A DNA stretch of 34,730 bases from the NCBI GenBank assembly GCA_024641085.1, contig JAHEDT010000032.1, positions 1 to 34,730 on the forward strand, given 5' to 3'. The translations under genes and the position numbers were made by a program. This stretch comes from Geobacteraceae bacterium (GTDB lineage: Bacteria > Desulfobacterota > Desulfuromonadia > Desulfuromonadales > BM103). The notes under the pieces are model-generated. The model was not told the origin of the DNA and ran no database searches. It was given only the letters and a program-made list of their open reading frames with translations. This document shows positions 22,698-30,706 of this stretch, one piece after another (within the stretch, counting starts at the first letter, position 1; each line of letters starts with the position of its first letter).

Positions 22698-23885
22698 TTA
22701 ATCTTCTGGCCCCCGCCGGTGCCGCTTGAGGGTGCTGAACCACTGCATCAGTCGCATCAGCTGTCCGAGCAGGTCTTCGCGCAGCCGCTGCAGGCGGGGC
22801 CGGGCACGCCACAGCTGGTAGTCGAATTCACGACAGTAGGCGAAGTCGGCCTCGAACAGGGCCTGCATCCGTCCGATCAACTCGGGGTCCCTGAGCTCCT
22901 GGTTAGCCTCGAGGTTCCAGTGGTAGTTCCAGCGATCGGCGTTGCACGAGCCGATGCTGACCCAGTTGTCGCAGAGCAGCACCTTGGCGTGCAGGAAGCG
23001 TGGCTGGTATTCGAAGACGCGAATGCCGTTGCGCATCAGCGACTCGTAGTAGCGGCTCGACATGTGGCGAACCCCAGGCAGATCGGTGTGCGGCCCGGGG
23101 AGCATCAGGCGCACGTCGGTGCCACGCCGGGCGCTGTGGCGCAGGGCCCGGCGCAGCTTCCAGGGGGGGACGAAGTAGGCCGTGGCCAGCCACACCTTGT
23201 GCCTGGCCCGGCGCATGTGGCTGACGTAGGAGCGGATGATCTCCGAGGGACTCATGATGTGGCCGTGCACCACCACCCGCCCGGCGGGCCCGCCCGGGAA
23301 GAACAGCACCTCGCGGGGCGTTTCCAGCACCAGGGGCTCGTTCGACCAGCGCTGCCAGGTCTCGCTGAACAGGGCCTCCCAGTCGGCTACGTTCGGTCCG
23401 CACACCTCGATCATGGCCTCATGCCAGAAGCCGTCGGGGCGTTCGCCGGGGTCAAAGGCGTCGGTGATGCCGGCGCCGCCGGTGTAGGCGACCAGTCCGT
23501 CGACCACCAGCAGCTTGCGGTGGTTGCGAAACAGGTTGCGATGCAGGCGCAGGGTCTTGAGGGGGTTGTAGAACGTCAGGTGGACGCCCGCGGCGAGGAG
23601 GCGCCGCCGGTCCCTCTTGCGTAGCCACAGAGAGCCGAAGGCGTCGAGCAGCAGGTAAACCTGCACGCCCTTCTGCCGGGCGGTGGTCAGGGCATCGATG
23701 AAGCGGTCGGCCACCCGACCCGACTCGAACAGGTACATCTCCAGCAGCACGTAGCGTTTCGCCCTGGCGATGCGTCCGAGCATGGCCGTGTAGAATTCCC
23801 GGCCGTCGACCAGCAGCTTGAAGCGGTGGCCGTTGCGCCAGGGGAAGCGGTAGGCGCTGTGCGCTTTGCGTGGAGCTTTATCCAT
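22698..23885 (-). CDS. Phospholipase D family, cardiolipin synthase-like protein (ClsB type)
   Basis: 395 residues. Two HKD motifs are visible: HRKLLVVDG (about 122-130) and HAKVLLCDNWVSIGS with a following N (about 298-315). The family condenses phosphatidyl groups with glycerol or another lipid (cardiolipin synthesis). There is no N-terminal membrane helix, which is like ClsB rather than ClsA. The protein is very basic. The Met at 23885 is the only sensible start. It is downstream of the Spy-like gene on the same strand, 126 bp away. Other PLD-family activities are possible. Confidence 0.88.
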   Translation of the reverse strand: MDKAPRKAHSAYRFPWRNGHRFKLLVDGREFYTAMLGRIARAKRYVLLEMYLFESGRVADRFIDALTTARQKGVQVYLLLDAFGSLWLRKRDRRRLLAAGVHLTFYNPLKTLRLHRNLFRNHRKLLVVDGLVAYTGGAGITDAFDPGERPDGFWHEAMIEVCGPNVADWEALFSETWQRWSNEPLVLETPREVLFFPGGPAGRVVVHGHIMSPSEIIRSYVSHMRRARHKVWLATAYFVPPWKLRRALRHSARRGTDVRLMLPGPHTDLPGVRHMSSRYYESLMRNGIRVFEYQPRFLHAKVLLCDNWVSIGSCNADRWNYHWNLEANQELRDPELIGRMQALFEADFAYCREFDYQLWRARPRLQRLREDLLGQLMRLMQWFSTLKRHRRGPED

Positions 23886-24011
23886 CGCTTTGCTCGCCTC
23901 CGAACTGGGCTTTGGGCGGCACCCGGGTACAGCAAAGGCGGTGACCGTCCGCCAGGGGAGCCACCGCCTTATCGCTCATCGACTGGTGCTGTCAAGAGCC
24001 TGGACGACGGT

Positions 24012-24740
24012 TTACCTGAACAGGTCCTCGGCGTCGTCATCCCTTCCGGCCTCCGCCTTGCGCAGCTGGTCAGCGGTCAGGACCTTGCGCGCCTCGGCCA
24101 CGGCCCGCAGGTGTCGCACCTGCATGTCGCCTTCGAGGGTCTTGATCTTGCGAACCAGCTTTTCCGCCGCGGCAGGGATCCAGTTGGACTCAGCGACGAG
24201 GTCCTTAAGCTCCAGGCGGGCGATCCGGACTTCGGCGCCCTGGCGGATGTTCTCCCTGCGGCAGTCGGCGTGGATCGCCTTGAGTTTCGACACCTGGTCA
24301 GGGGTCAGCTCCAGGGCTTCGGCCCGGTCGAGGAACAGCATGCGTCCCATTTGGTGATGCATCCCACCGCCGTGCCTGCCCATTTTACCGTGACCCATGC
24401 CCATCATGCCGCCGTCCATCTGATGCATGCCATGCCCTCGAGCCATCATCTCGCAGTCCATCTGAGCCATGCCGTGCTCACGGTCCCTCATGTGGTGGCG
24501 GGCGCGGATCGGCCCCTCTTCATTGCACGGTCTGGGGCAGGGCGCCCCGGCCATCATGCCGGGTCTTCCGCACGGCATCTCGTCCATGCCCTGCACCATC
24601 ATCCCCGGCATGGTTGCACTGTTCGCCGCGAGCGCCTCGCATGGTGGCTGTGGTTGATCGTCGGTTGCCGCCTGACTGTAAATTAACGCGCTGCAGAGCA
24701 AGAGAGCTGCCAGGATTGCTGTTCTGATGATGGTTTTCAT
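24012..24740 (-). CDS. Spy/CpxP-like periplasmic protein with Met/His-rich insert
   Basis: 242 residues. Residues 1-24 are a signal peptide (MKTIIRTAILAALLLCSALIYSQA). Residues ~40-135 are extremely rich in Met, His, Gly and Cys (for example GHGMHQMDGGMMGMGHG, HHQMGRM), suited to binding copper, nickel or zinc. The C-terminal part (about 140-230) is helical with two LTxxQ motifs (LTPDQVSKLKAI, LTADQLRKAE), the mark of Spy/CpxP/ZraP proteins. A periplasmic chaperone or metal-buffering role under envelope or metal stress is inferred. AGAGGT lies before the start. No regulator is adjacent. Confidence 0.85.
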   Translation of the reverse strand: MKTIIRTAILAALLLCSALIYSQAATDDQPQPPCEALAANSATMPGMMVQGMDEMPCGRPGMMAGAPCPRPCNEEGPIRARHHMRDREHGMAQMDCEMMARGHGMHQMDGGMMGMGHGKMGRHGGGMHHQMGRMLFLDRAEALELTPDQVSKLKAIHADCRRENIRQGAEVRIARLELKDLVAESNWIPAAAEKLVRKIKTLEGDMQVRHLRAVAEARKVLTADQLRKAEAGRDDDAEDLFR

Positions 24741-24808
24741 GGTGACCTCTTTCGAATGTGTCCAGGGATCCGCCCAGGCTCTCCCCGGATGTAAAATGTC
24801 TGGTCAAT

Positions 24809-24836
24809 ATTATAGCTCACTTTGCAGCGCGTGTAA
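24809..24836 (-). promoter_or_regulatory. Sigma70-type promoter for the Spy-like gene
   Basis: On the minus strand TTACAC (24836-24831), a 16-bp spacer and a perfect TATAAT (24814-24809). The start would be near 24800, about 60 nt before the ATG at 24740. Confidence 0.6.
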
Positions 24837-25017
24837 GTCAAGATAGGCTTAATAACCGGGGGGATCGGTCCAGACGCAAACCCCTGCTCTCGAAAAGACC
24901 TCCAGGCGACCGCCCCGCGGTTATACTTGACGCACTCATTCGTAAGCAGTAGTGTCAACACTCGACCGCGGCCACCCTGGCAACCCCAGCCGCGACCAGC
25001 TCCCTGGAGGCTCACCA

Positions 25018-26853
25018 GTGAACGAACATATCCTGTTGATCGTTGCCGGGCTGGTGGTTGTCTGCGCGCTGTGCCAATGGCTCGCCTGGCGGGTCAAGCT
25101 GCCGGCCATCATCTTCCTACTCCTGGTCGGCATCCTGTCCGGTCCGGTGCTGGGCCTCTTCGATCCGCAGGCGCTGCTCGGCGAACTGTTCTTTCCCTTC
25201 GTCTCACTCTCGGTTGCTATCATCCTTTTCGAGGGCAGTCTGACCCTCAAATTCAGGGAAATCCTCGGCCTGGAGAAGGTCGTACGCAACATGGTTTCAA
25301 TTGGCATGGTGGTCACCTGGCTGATCACTGCGTTCGCGGTCCACTTTGCACTCGATCTCTCATGGCAGCTTTCCTTCCTGTTCGGAGCGATCACCGTCGT
25401 GACGGGGCCGACCGTCATCGTGCCGATGCTGCGTACCGTGCGTCCGACCGCCTCGGTGTCCAACATCCTGCGCTGGGAAGGAATCGTCATAGACCCGATC
25501 GGTGCTTCTCTTGCCGTTCTGGTCTACGAATTCATCGTCTCCGCGGGCGGCCAGGCCGCACTTGGTCATACCCTTTTGACCTTCGCCGAGATCATCCTCA
25601 TAGGGTCCTTCATCGGGGCTGGTGGCGGCTACCTGTTCGGACTGCTGCTGCGACACCACTGGCTGCCGGAGTTCCTGCACAACGTCTCCGCCCTGGCGCT
25701 GGTGTTGGGCAGCTTTGCCCTTGCCAACCATCTGCAGGAGGAGTCCGGGCTGATCACCGTCACTGTGTTGGGGGTCTGGCTTGCCAACATGCGTGACGTC
25801 GACACGGAGGAAATCCTCGATTTCAAGGAAAGCCTGAGCATCCTGCTGATTTCCCTGCTCTTCATCCTGCTGGCTGCGCGCCTTGAATGGGCGACCTTCC
25901 GCGAACTGGGCTGGGCGGCACTCTGGGTGTTTCTGGCAATCCAGTTCCTGGCCCGGCCGCTGAATATCCTGGTCTCCACCTACAGGTCCAAGCTCAGCTG
26001 GCCGGAACGCCACCTGCTGGCATGGATCGCGCCGCGCGGCATCGTTGCCGCGGCCATCTCGGCCCTGTTTGCCCTGCAACTGCAGGCTGTCGGCTTTGAA
26101 GATGCCCGCCTGCTGGTCCCACTGACCTTCCTGGTGATCATTGGCACGGTGCTCCTGCAGAGCACCACCGCGCGGCTGATGGCTCTCTGGCTGGGGGTTG
26201 CCGAACCGGAACCGCGCGGTTTTCTGATCATCGGCGCCAACGATGTCGCCCGCATTCTCGGTCAGGCTCTGGTCAAGAACGGTCTGCGCGTCAAGCTGGC
26301 CGATACTGACTGGGACAAGGTCTACAAGGCCAAGATGGCGGGCCTGCCCACCTACCTGGGCAACCCGATCTCGGAACATGCCGAACGCCACCTCGACCTG
26401 ATTGGCATCGGCCGCATGCTGGCACTCGCTGACCTGGACAGCATCAATCTGGCCGCAGCGCTGCACTATCGCATGGAACTTGGCAAAAACAACGTATACG
26501 TGCTCCAGTCACAGCCTGCGGAAGACCTGGCCAGGTCCTTGCGGGTTTCCGCCAGCCGGCGCGGTCGGACGTTGTTCGGCGCCGAGGTTACCTACGATAT
26601 GCTTTCCACGGCGTTCGCCGCCGGCGCGCAGGTGAGGACCACCCAGCTGACTGAGAGCTTCGGCATGGACCAGCTGTTCGCAACCCACGGCGAACAGACA
26701 GTCCCGCTGTTCGCCATCGACCCGCGCGAACGCATCTACGTCTTCTGTGCCGAGCAGACGATCTCCGCCGAGGCGGGCTGGTCGATCATCAGCCTGGTCG
26801 AGAAGGCTGCCGAGCCGGTGAATAAAGCCGATGAGGAAGGGCAAGCTCCATGA
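25018..26853 (+). CDS. CPA1-type cation/proton antiporter with C-terminal RCK-like domain
   Basis: 611 residues from GTG 25018, with GGAGG 7 nt upstream; an in-frame start at 24952 lacks support. The first ~390 residues contain 12 or so membrane helices with the antiporter signatures FEGSLTLKF, TVVTGPTVIVPML and EGIVIDPIGA (family Asp near helix 6). Residues ~400-520 look like a TrkA-N/RCK Rossmann domain (GFLIIGANDVARILGQALV...LADTDW...DLIGIGRMLALADLD), then ~90 residues of unclear fold. Probably exchanges Na+ or K+ for H+ across the inner membrane, gated by nucleotide binding to the RCK domain. The exact cation is unknown. The gene stands alone. Confidence 0.9.
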   Translation: MNEHILLIVAGLVVVCALCQWLAWRVKLPAIIFLLLVGILSGPVLGLFDPQALLGELFFPFVSLSVAIILFEGSLTLKFREILGLEKVVRNMVSIGMVVTWLITAFAVHFALDLSWQLSFLFGAITVVTGPTVIVPMLRTVRPTASVSNILRWEGIVIDPIGASLAVLVYEFIVSAGGQAALGHTLLTFAEIILIGSFIGAGGGYLFGLLLRHHWLPEFLHNVSALALVLGSFALANHLQEESGLITVTVLGVWLANMRDVDTEEILDFKESLSILLISLLFILLAARLEWATFRELGWAALWVFLAIQFLARPLNILVSTYRSKLSWPERHLLAWIAPRGIVAAAISALFALQLQAVGFEDARLLVPLTFLVIIGTVLLQSTTARLMALWLGVAEPEPRGFLIIGANDVARILGQALVKNGLRVKLADTDWDKVYKAKMAGLPTYLGNPISEHAERHLDLIGIGRMLALADLDSINLAAALHYRMELGKNNVYVLQSQPAEDLARSLRVSASRRGRTLFGAEVTYDMLSTAFAAGAQVRTTQLTESFGMDQLFATHGEQTVPLFAIDPRERIYVFCAEQTISAEAGWSIISLVEKAAEPVNKADEEGQAP

Positions 26854-26902
26854 CCTTTGGGACTAACTACAAGAGGCCCGCCTCCACCTCGATCTGCCCT
26901 GT

Positions 26903-26932
26903 TTTTTTGTGAAAGGTATCGACCTGACCCCT
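26903..26932 (+). repeat. Dispersed repeat ending GACCTGACCC, copy 1
   Basis: TTTTTTGTGAAAGGTATC followed by GACCTGACCCC. Copies also lie at 28190-28220 and, inverted, at 34592-34627. This one has diverged at GGTATC, where the others read TGTGTA. Confidence 0.6.
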
Positions 26933-27220
26933 TTTGGCTGGCGGTGAGATATCCTGCACTTCCGTAGCCCCAGGTCGGGGGCGGGTCCCGCAAAACAGCT
27001 GTCCCCACCTGAAAAGATTGCCGCATCCCGCGGCCCGTCGTTCTGCTTGACGAACGGTATTCAAAGGAGTAGTTTCAAGCTGTTAATCGAATTCTGTGGC
27101 AGATGTTTCGCCTTATTCTGGTTGTGACAAGGAGGGTGTCACGCCGGTTGCAGCGTGGGGCCTTGATTGTTATTCGGGGGATAGCGTCGCCAATGCAGGG
27201 GGCACTCGTGCGAACTATTC

Positions 27221-27275
27221 AAGCCGTCCAGCCCGTTGCATGGGGCTGTACGGCTTGATTGTTTTAATAAATTTT
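27221..27275 (+). terminator. Strong hairpin with T-rich tail in the leader of the 27300 gene
   Basis: AAGCCGT (27221-27227) and CAGCCC (27229-27234) pair with GGGCTG (27243-27248) and ACGGCTT (27250-27256), with one mismatch between the two stems. A T/A-rich tail ending in six T follows. It ends about 25 nt before the next gene's start codon. It looks like an intrinsic terminator, possibly conditional, since a gene follows immediately. Confidence 0.6.
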
Positions 27276-27299
27276 TTGAGTTCCGTTTCGGAGGTGTCC

Positions 27300-27815
27300 A
27301 TGCACCGTCTTCTGCTGCTGATCGCTATGCTGCTGCCGGCAACTTCCATGGCCGGCGAAAACAGTGACAGTTGCGCACCCTTCTTCCAGGCGCTGCTGCA
27401 GGTCCCACACGAATCGCTGGTCCGGCACGACGGACTGTTCACCTCGCAATGGTCGGGGCACTGCGTGGAGGGTTGTCTGGTGGTGTTGCAGACCGACCAG
27501 GTCCACCTGGGCAGCCCGATACTCCTGGACAGCCAGGCCCTCGCCGACCTCAACGCCGCCCCCGGTACGCCGCTCTACCAGGATGGTTGGCGCAACAACC
27601 CGGCCTACACGGCCGACGGCGCCGGCACCGGCGTGGTCGGTCTGGAAAGGGAGGGTGCTCTGTGCCTGGTCTACACTGAACAGCCATCCTTCATCGACGA
27701 CAACGGCCAGTTCGTACAGAGCGAAGAGATCAAGGTGCGGGTGGAATGCCCGGTCAGCCTCCAGGGCGATGGACCGTGTCCGGGAGATGAACCCTGTGCA
27801 GGATCCTGTAAATAA
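27300..27815 (+). CDS. Secreted Cys-rich protein of unknown function
   Basis: 171 residues from ATG 27300 (CGGAGGTG upstream); the in-frame extension to 27096 is not supported. Residues 1-19 form a signal peptide (MHRLLLLIAMLLPATSMA-G). The mature part has eight Cys: DSC, GHCVEGC, ALC, VEC and the C-terminal cluster GPCPGDEPCAGSCK, with no CxxCH haem motif. I do not recognise it. Probably periplasmic or outer-membrane-associated with disulfides. The hairpin in its leader suggests regulated expression. Confidence 0.75.
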   Translation: MHRLLLLIAMLLPATSMAGENSDSCAPFFQALLQVPHESLVRHDGLFTSQWSGHCVEGCLVVLQTDQVHLGSPILLDSQALADLNAAPGTPLYQDGWRNNPAYTADGAGTGVVGLEREGALCLVYTEQPSFIDDNGQFVQSEEIKVRVECPVSLQGDGPCPGDEPCAGSCK

Positions 27816-27823
27816 TGGCGATT

Positions 27824-27881
27824 GAAGAAGCGCGCAATGAGAAGAAGCTTAAAAGATTTTTCTTTTGCCTGTTCGCGCCAC
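27824..27881. repeat. Dispersed A/T-core element, copy C
   Basis: GAAGAAGCGCGC, then TTAAAAGATTTTTCTTTTGC and CTGTTCGCGCCA. A short form lacking the right arm, lying between the Cys-rich gene and the DUF3185 gene. Confidence 0.55.
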
Positions 27882-27903
27882 TATATTTAAGAAAGGAATA
27901 GCC

Positions 27904-28110
27904 ATGGGTAATTCAGTCAACAGGGCCCTCGGCCTGGCCCTGATCGTCATTGGCGCCGGCCTGGCTTACTGGGGTTACCAGATTTCCGAGACCCTGGCAT
28001 CGCAGTTGTCCCACACGATCTCCGGAACCCTGTCCGACGAGGTCATGCTTCGCTATATCGGCGGCGCTGCCTGCGGTGTCGCCGGTCTGTTCTTAACAGT
28101 AAGGGGTTAG
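27904..28110 (+). CDS. DUF3185 family small membrane protein
   Basis: 68 residues from ATG 27904 (AAGGA ribosome site, 5 nt spacer). Two hydrophobic segments: ALGLALIVIGAGLAYWGYQ (8-26) and YIGGAACGVAGLFLTVRG (51-68), with S-x-T-x-SD between them. This matches the DUF3185 pattern I recall. Probably a two-helix inner-membrane protein; function unknown. No operon partner is evident. Confidence 0.8.
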   Translation: MGNSVNRALGLALIVIGAGLAYWGYQISETLASQLSHTISGTLSDEVMLRYIGGAACGVAGLFLTVRG

Positions 28111-28189
28111 CGCGGCATTCCGCAGCGCTCGAAACGCGAAGCGAGAAGTGTTCGGTGGCTGGCCCTTGATACCTGACCCCGCTTTTAGT

Positions 28190-28220
28190 GCATTATTTGT
28201 GAAATGTGTAGACCTGACCC
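28190..28220 (+). repeat. Dispersed repeat ending GACCTGACCC, copy 2
   Basis: GCATTATTTGTGAAATGTGTA followed by GACCTGACCC. It matches the inverse of 34592-34627 almost base for base. An extra ACCTGACCCC is at 28171-28180. It precedes the HisD-like gene by 25 bp, so it may lie in its leader. Confidence 0.65.
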
Positions 28221-28244
28221 TTAACACACTTTCGGGAGAGCATC

Positions 28245-29561
28245 ATGGCGATCTTCATAAAGCGTGGCATCAGCGCCAAAGAGCAAGACAACTCGGAACT
28301 GCGTCGCACCGTCGAGGGGATTATCTCCGATGTCAAGGCCAGGGGCGACCTGGCCGTCCGTGAGCTCTCAGCGAGATTCGACAACTGGTCGCCGCCAAGC
28401 TTTCGCTTGAGTGCTGCAGAGATCGATGCGATCGTCTCCAAGGTGCCCCCACAGACGCTGGACGACATCAAGTTTGCCCAGGCCCAGGTGCGTAACTTTG
28501 CCACCCACCAGAGAGCAGCCCTGCAGGACATCGAGGTCGAGACACTCCCTGGCGTGCGCCTGGGTCACAAGAACATTCCCGTCCAGAGCATCGGCTGCTA
28601 CGTGCCGGGCGGCCGCTACCCCATGGTGGCCTCGGCGCATATGAGCATCGTCACGGCCCGCGTGGCCGGGGTGGAGCGCATCATCGCCTGCACGCCGCCC
28701 ATCGACGGCGGGCCGCCGGCTGAGACGGTCGCAGCCATGGCACTGGGCGGCGCTGACGAGATCCACATCCTCGGTGGCGTCCAGGCGGTCGCCGCGATGG
28801 CACTTGGAACGGAGAGCATCGCTGCCGTCGACATGCTGGTCGGCCCGGGCAACGCCTACGTGGCCGAAGCCAAACGCCAGCTCTACGGCAGGGTGGGTAT
28901 CGACCTGTTTGCCGGGCCGACCGAGGTCCTGGTCATCGCCGACGACAGCGCCGACGTCGAGATGGTGGCCGTCGACCTGCTCGGCCAAGCCGAGCACGGC
29001 CCGACCAGTCCGGCTGTTCTGGTCACCACCTCGCGCGCCCTCGCCGAGGCCTTGCCGGCTGAGATCGAGCGGCGGTTGAAGATCCTGCCGACCGCCGATG
29101 TCGCCGGTGTTTCCTGGCATGATTACGGCGAGATCATCCTGGTCGATTCCCTGGAGGAAGCGGTGCGCGAGGGCGACCGGATCGCCGCCGAGCACGTCGA
29201 GATTCTCACCCGCGAACCGCGCTATTTCCTCGAACGCCTGCGCAACTACGGTTCGCTGTTCCTCGGCCCGGAGACCAACGTTTCCTACGGCGACAAAGTG
29301 ATCGGCACCAACCATACGCTGCCCACCCTGGGCGCGGCGCGCTATACCGGCGGGTTGTGGGTCGGAAAGTTCCTCAAAACGGTGACTTACCAGGAATGCA
29401 CCGCCGAGGCCAGTGTTTTGGTCGGCGAGTACTGTTCCCGTCTCTGCGCCATTGAGCGTTTCTGGGGGCACAAGGAGCAGGCCGACCTGCGCCTGCGCCG
29501 CTACGGCGGGCAAAACGTCGGTCTCGGCGCCAAACCCGAGGATCAAGGGTCTGGCACATGA
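28245..29561 (+). CDS. Histidinol-dehydrogenase family enzyme, possibly sulfopropanediol (HpsN-like) dehydrogenase
   Basis: 438 residues from ATG 28245 (CGGGAG upstream). The HisD fold is clear: [27 protein letters not shown] (NAD region), [14 protein letters not shown], zinc ligands Gln and His in [11 protein letters not shown], the catalytic Glu-His in AAEHVEIL, the zinc Asp in [15 protein letters not shown], and a C-terminal zinc His in [11 protein letters not shown]. Classical HisD has a different ending around that last His. The phrases [19 protein letters not shown] and [15 protein letters not shown] resemble HisD-like enzymes that oxidise other alcohols, such as HpsN (dihydroxypropanesulfonate). 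No his genes are nearby, favouring a non-histidine role. Two steps of NAD-linked alcohol-to-acid oxidation are expected. Confidence 0.85.
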   Translation: MAIFIKRGISAKEQDNSELRRTVEGIISDVKARGDLAVRELSARFDNWSPPSFRLSAAEIDAIVSKVPPQTLDDIKFAQAQVRNFATHQRAALQDIEVETLPGVRLGHKNIPVQSIGCYVPGGRYPMVASAHMSIVTARVAGVERIIACTPPIDGGPPAETVAAMALGGADEIHILGGVQAVAAMALGTESIAAVDMLVGPGNAYVAEAKRQLYGRVGIDLFAGPTEVLVIADDSADVEMVAVDLLGQAEHGPTSPAVLVTTSRALAEALPAEIERRLKILPTADVAGVSWHDYGEIILVDSLEEAVREGDRIAAEHVEILTREPRYFLERLRNYGSLFLGPETNVSYGDKVIGTNHTLPTLGAARYTGGLWVGKFLKTVTYQECTAEASVLVGEYCSRLCAIERFWGHKEQADLRLRRYGGQNVGLGAKPEDQGSGT

Positions 29562-29575
29562 TGCCTGTTAAAGCC

Positions 29576-29682
29576 TGTGGCGCGTGCCGTGAAAAGTCTT
29601 TAAAAGCTGAAGCGCGAGGCGCGAGAAAGCTTTGTAAAGATTTAAGTTTTGACTGTTCGCGCCACCCGTTTCGCACCACCGT
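29576..29682. repeat. Dispersed A/T-core element, copy D
   Basis: GTGGCGCGTGCCGTGAAAAG, TTTAAAAG, then GAAGCGCGAGGCGCGAG, TTAAGTTTTGACTGTTCGCG and CCACCC. This longest copy has the left arm duplicated. It fills the gap before the HIT gene. Confidence 0.6.
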
Positions 29683-29739
29683 TTCAGATGTTAAAAAATT
29701 TCCGAGTCCCGCGTCCCGGGCTTCTAAGGAGTACAACCA

Positions 29740-30126
29740 TTGAGTACAGCAAACGATTGCCCGTTCTGCCAGGCCGGGCGCAGCAAGGAGATTGTCGTCG
29801 AGTATGGCTCGGTCTTCGCGACCCTCGATAAGCACCCGGTGACGCAAGGTCACCACCTGGTGATCACCAAGCGGCATATCGGCGACTATTTCGGGATGTC
29901 CTTCAATGAAAAGCGTGATGCCGAGTCGCTGCTGTCGCTTTTGCGGAAACAGATTGTCGCTGATGATCCCAGCGTGACCGGCTTCAATGTCGGTATGAAC
30001 TGCGGCGAGACGGCCGGGCAGACGGTGATGCATGCCCATATACACCTGATCCCGAGGCGAGCAGGGGATGTCGAAGCGCCGCGGGGTGGGGTGCGTGGAT
30101 GTGTGCCTGGGAAGATGGGGTATTGA
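29740..30126 (+). CDS. HIT family nucleotide-binding protein
   Basis: 128 residues from TTG 29740, supported by AAGGAG 8 nt upstream. The histidine triad HAHIHLIPRR lies at about 98-107, with GHHLVITKRH and NVGMNCGETAGQTV before it. The N-terminal CPFC pair is typical of the HIT group that hydrolyses dinucleoside polyphosphates or AMP/GMP conjugates. The cytoplasmic substrate is unknown. Length and motifs are normal. Confidence 0.92.
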   Translation: MSTANDCPFCQAGRSKEIVVEYGSVFATLDKHPVTQGHHLVITKRHIGDYFGMSFNEKRDAESLLSLLRKQIVADDPSVTGFNVGMNCGETAGQTVMHAHIHLIPRRAGDVEAPRGGVRGCVPGKMGY

Positions 30127-30174
30127 CGGGTGTAGCGAACAGGTTGACGTTGCGAAACTTTATCGTGTCAGAAA

Positions 30175-30190
30175 AAAGTCATGTGACTTT
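30175..30190. promoter_or_regulatory. Short inverted repeat before the decarboxylase gene
   Basis: AAAGTCA-TG-TGACTTT, two perfect 7-bp arms with a 2-nt centre, about 40 nt before the ATG at 30230. It could be an operator; no regulator gene is adjacent. Confidence 0.35.
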
Positions 30191-30229
30191 CGAGCGTAGC
30201 AAAGGTCTTAAAAAAGCGAGGAGCGAAAG

Positions 30230-30607
30230 ATGAATGAGGAATTATATGAAAAAGGATTGAAGATCAGGCGTGAAGTCCTGGGAGCAGAGTATGTCGACAA
30301 TGCCATCAAGAACGCTGACGAATTCACCCGGCCCTTGCAGGAGCTGGTGACGCAATATTGCTGGGGCGAGGTCTGGGGACGGCCCACCCTCGATCGCAGA
30401 ACACGTAGCATCATCAACTTATCGATGTTAACCGCTCTGAACCGGCCGCACGAGGTTAAGCTGCATATTCGCGGAGCCATCAATAACGGCCTGAGCAAGG
30501 AAGACATCAGAGAAATCCTCCTGCAAACCGCAATTTATTGCGGTGTCCCTGCGGCTATCGACAGCTTCCGGATTGCCAGGGAAGTCTTCAAGGAAATGGA
30601 TATTTAG
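30230..30607 (+). CDS. Carboxymuconolactone decarboxylase family protein (PcaC-like)
   Basis: 125 residues, ribosome site GCGAGGAG. All-helical CMD domain with TQYCWGEVWGRPTLDRRTRS (about 41-60) and EDIREILLQTAIYCGVPAA (about 89-107). These resemble 4-carboxymuconolactone decarboxylase (PcaC) more than AhpD, which needs a CxxC pair that is absent here. It stands alone, without other protocatechuate-pathway genes, so its substrate is open. Cytoplasmic. Confidence 0.9.
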   Translation: MNEELYEKGLKIRREVLGAEYVDNAIKNADEFTRPLQELVTQYCWGEVWGRPTLDRRTRSIINLSMLTALNRPHEVKLHIRGAINNGLSKEDIREILLQTAIYCGVPAAIDSFRIAREVFKEMDI

Positions 30608-30656
30608 TTGCCCTTCGGTTGTTGACCGTATCGCCGGATGGCCGCCGCGTTGAACC

Positions 30657-30695
30657 GGGGACACTCAAAATAGAGTGTCCCTTTTGAGTGTCCCC
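30657..30695. repeat. 39-bp REP-like palindrome, copy 1
   Basis: GGGGACACTCAAAA and TTTTGAGTGTCCCC are the outer arms, around a centre with TAGAGTGTCCC. Copy 2 (31837) is its exact reverse complement on the other side of the transporter gene. It lies between convergent genes and could end both transcripts. Confidence 0.75.
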
Positions 30696-30706
30696 GATTC
30701 CGTGAT

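Larger units (their letters stand above)
26854..27299. other. Intergenic region and structured leader
   Basis: No gene seen. It contains one copy of the GACCTGACCC repeat (26903-26932). A small stem follows at 27124-27142 (GTGACA/TGTCAC, with AGGAGGG in the loop), and a strong hairpin at 27221-27256 just before the next gene. Confidence 0.5.

Noticed and set aside
22659-23624. 321-residue plus-strand open frame opposite the phospholipase D gene
   Set aside because: The opposite strand has both HKD motifs; this frame has none.
28368-29546. 392-residue minus-strand open frame opposite the HisD-like gene
   Set aside because: Shadow frame; the sense gene has full catalytic motifs and a ribosome site.
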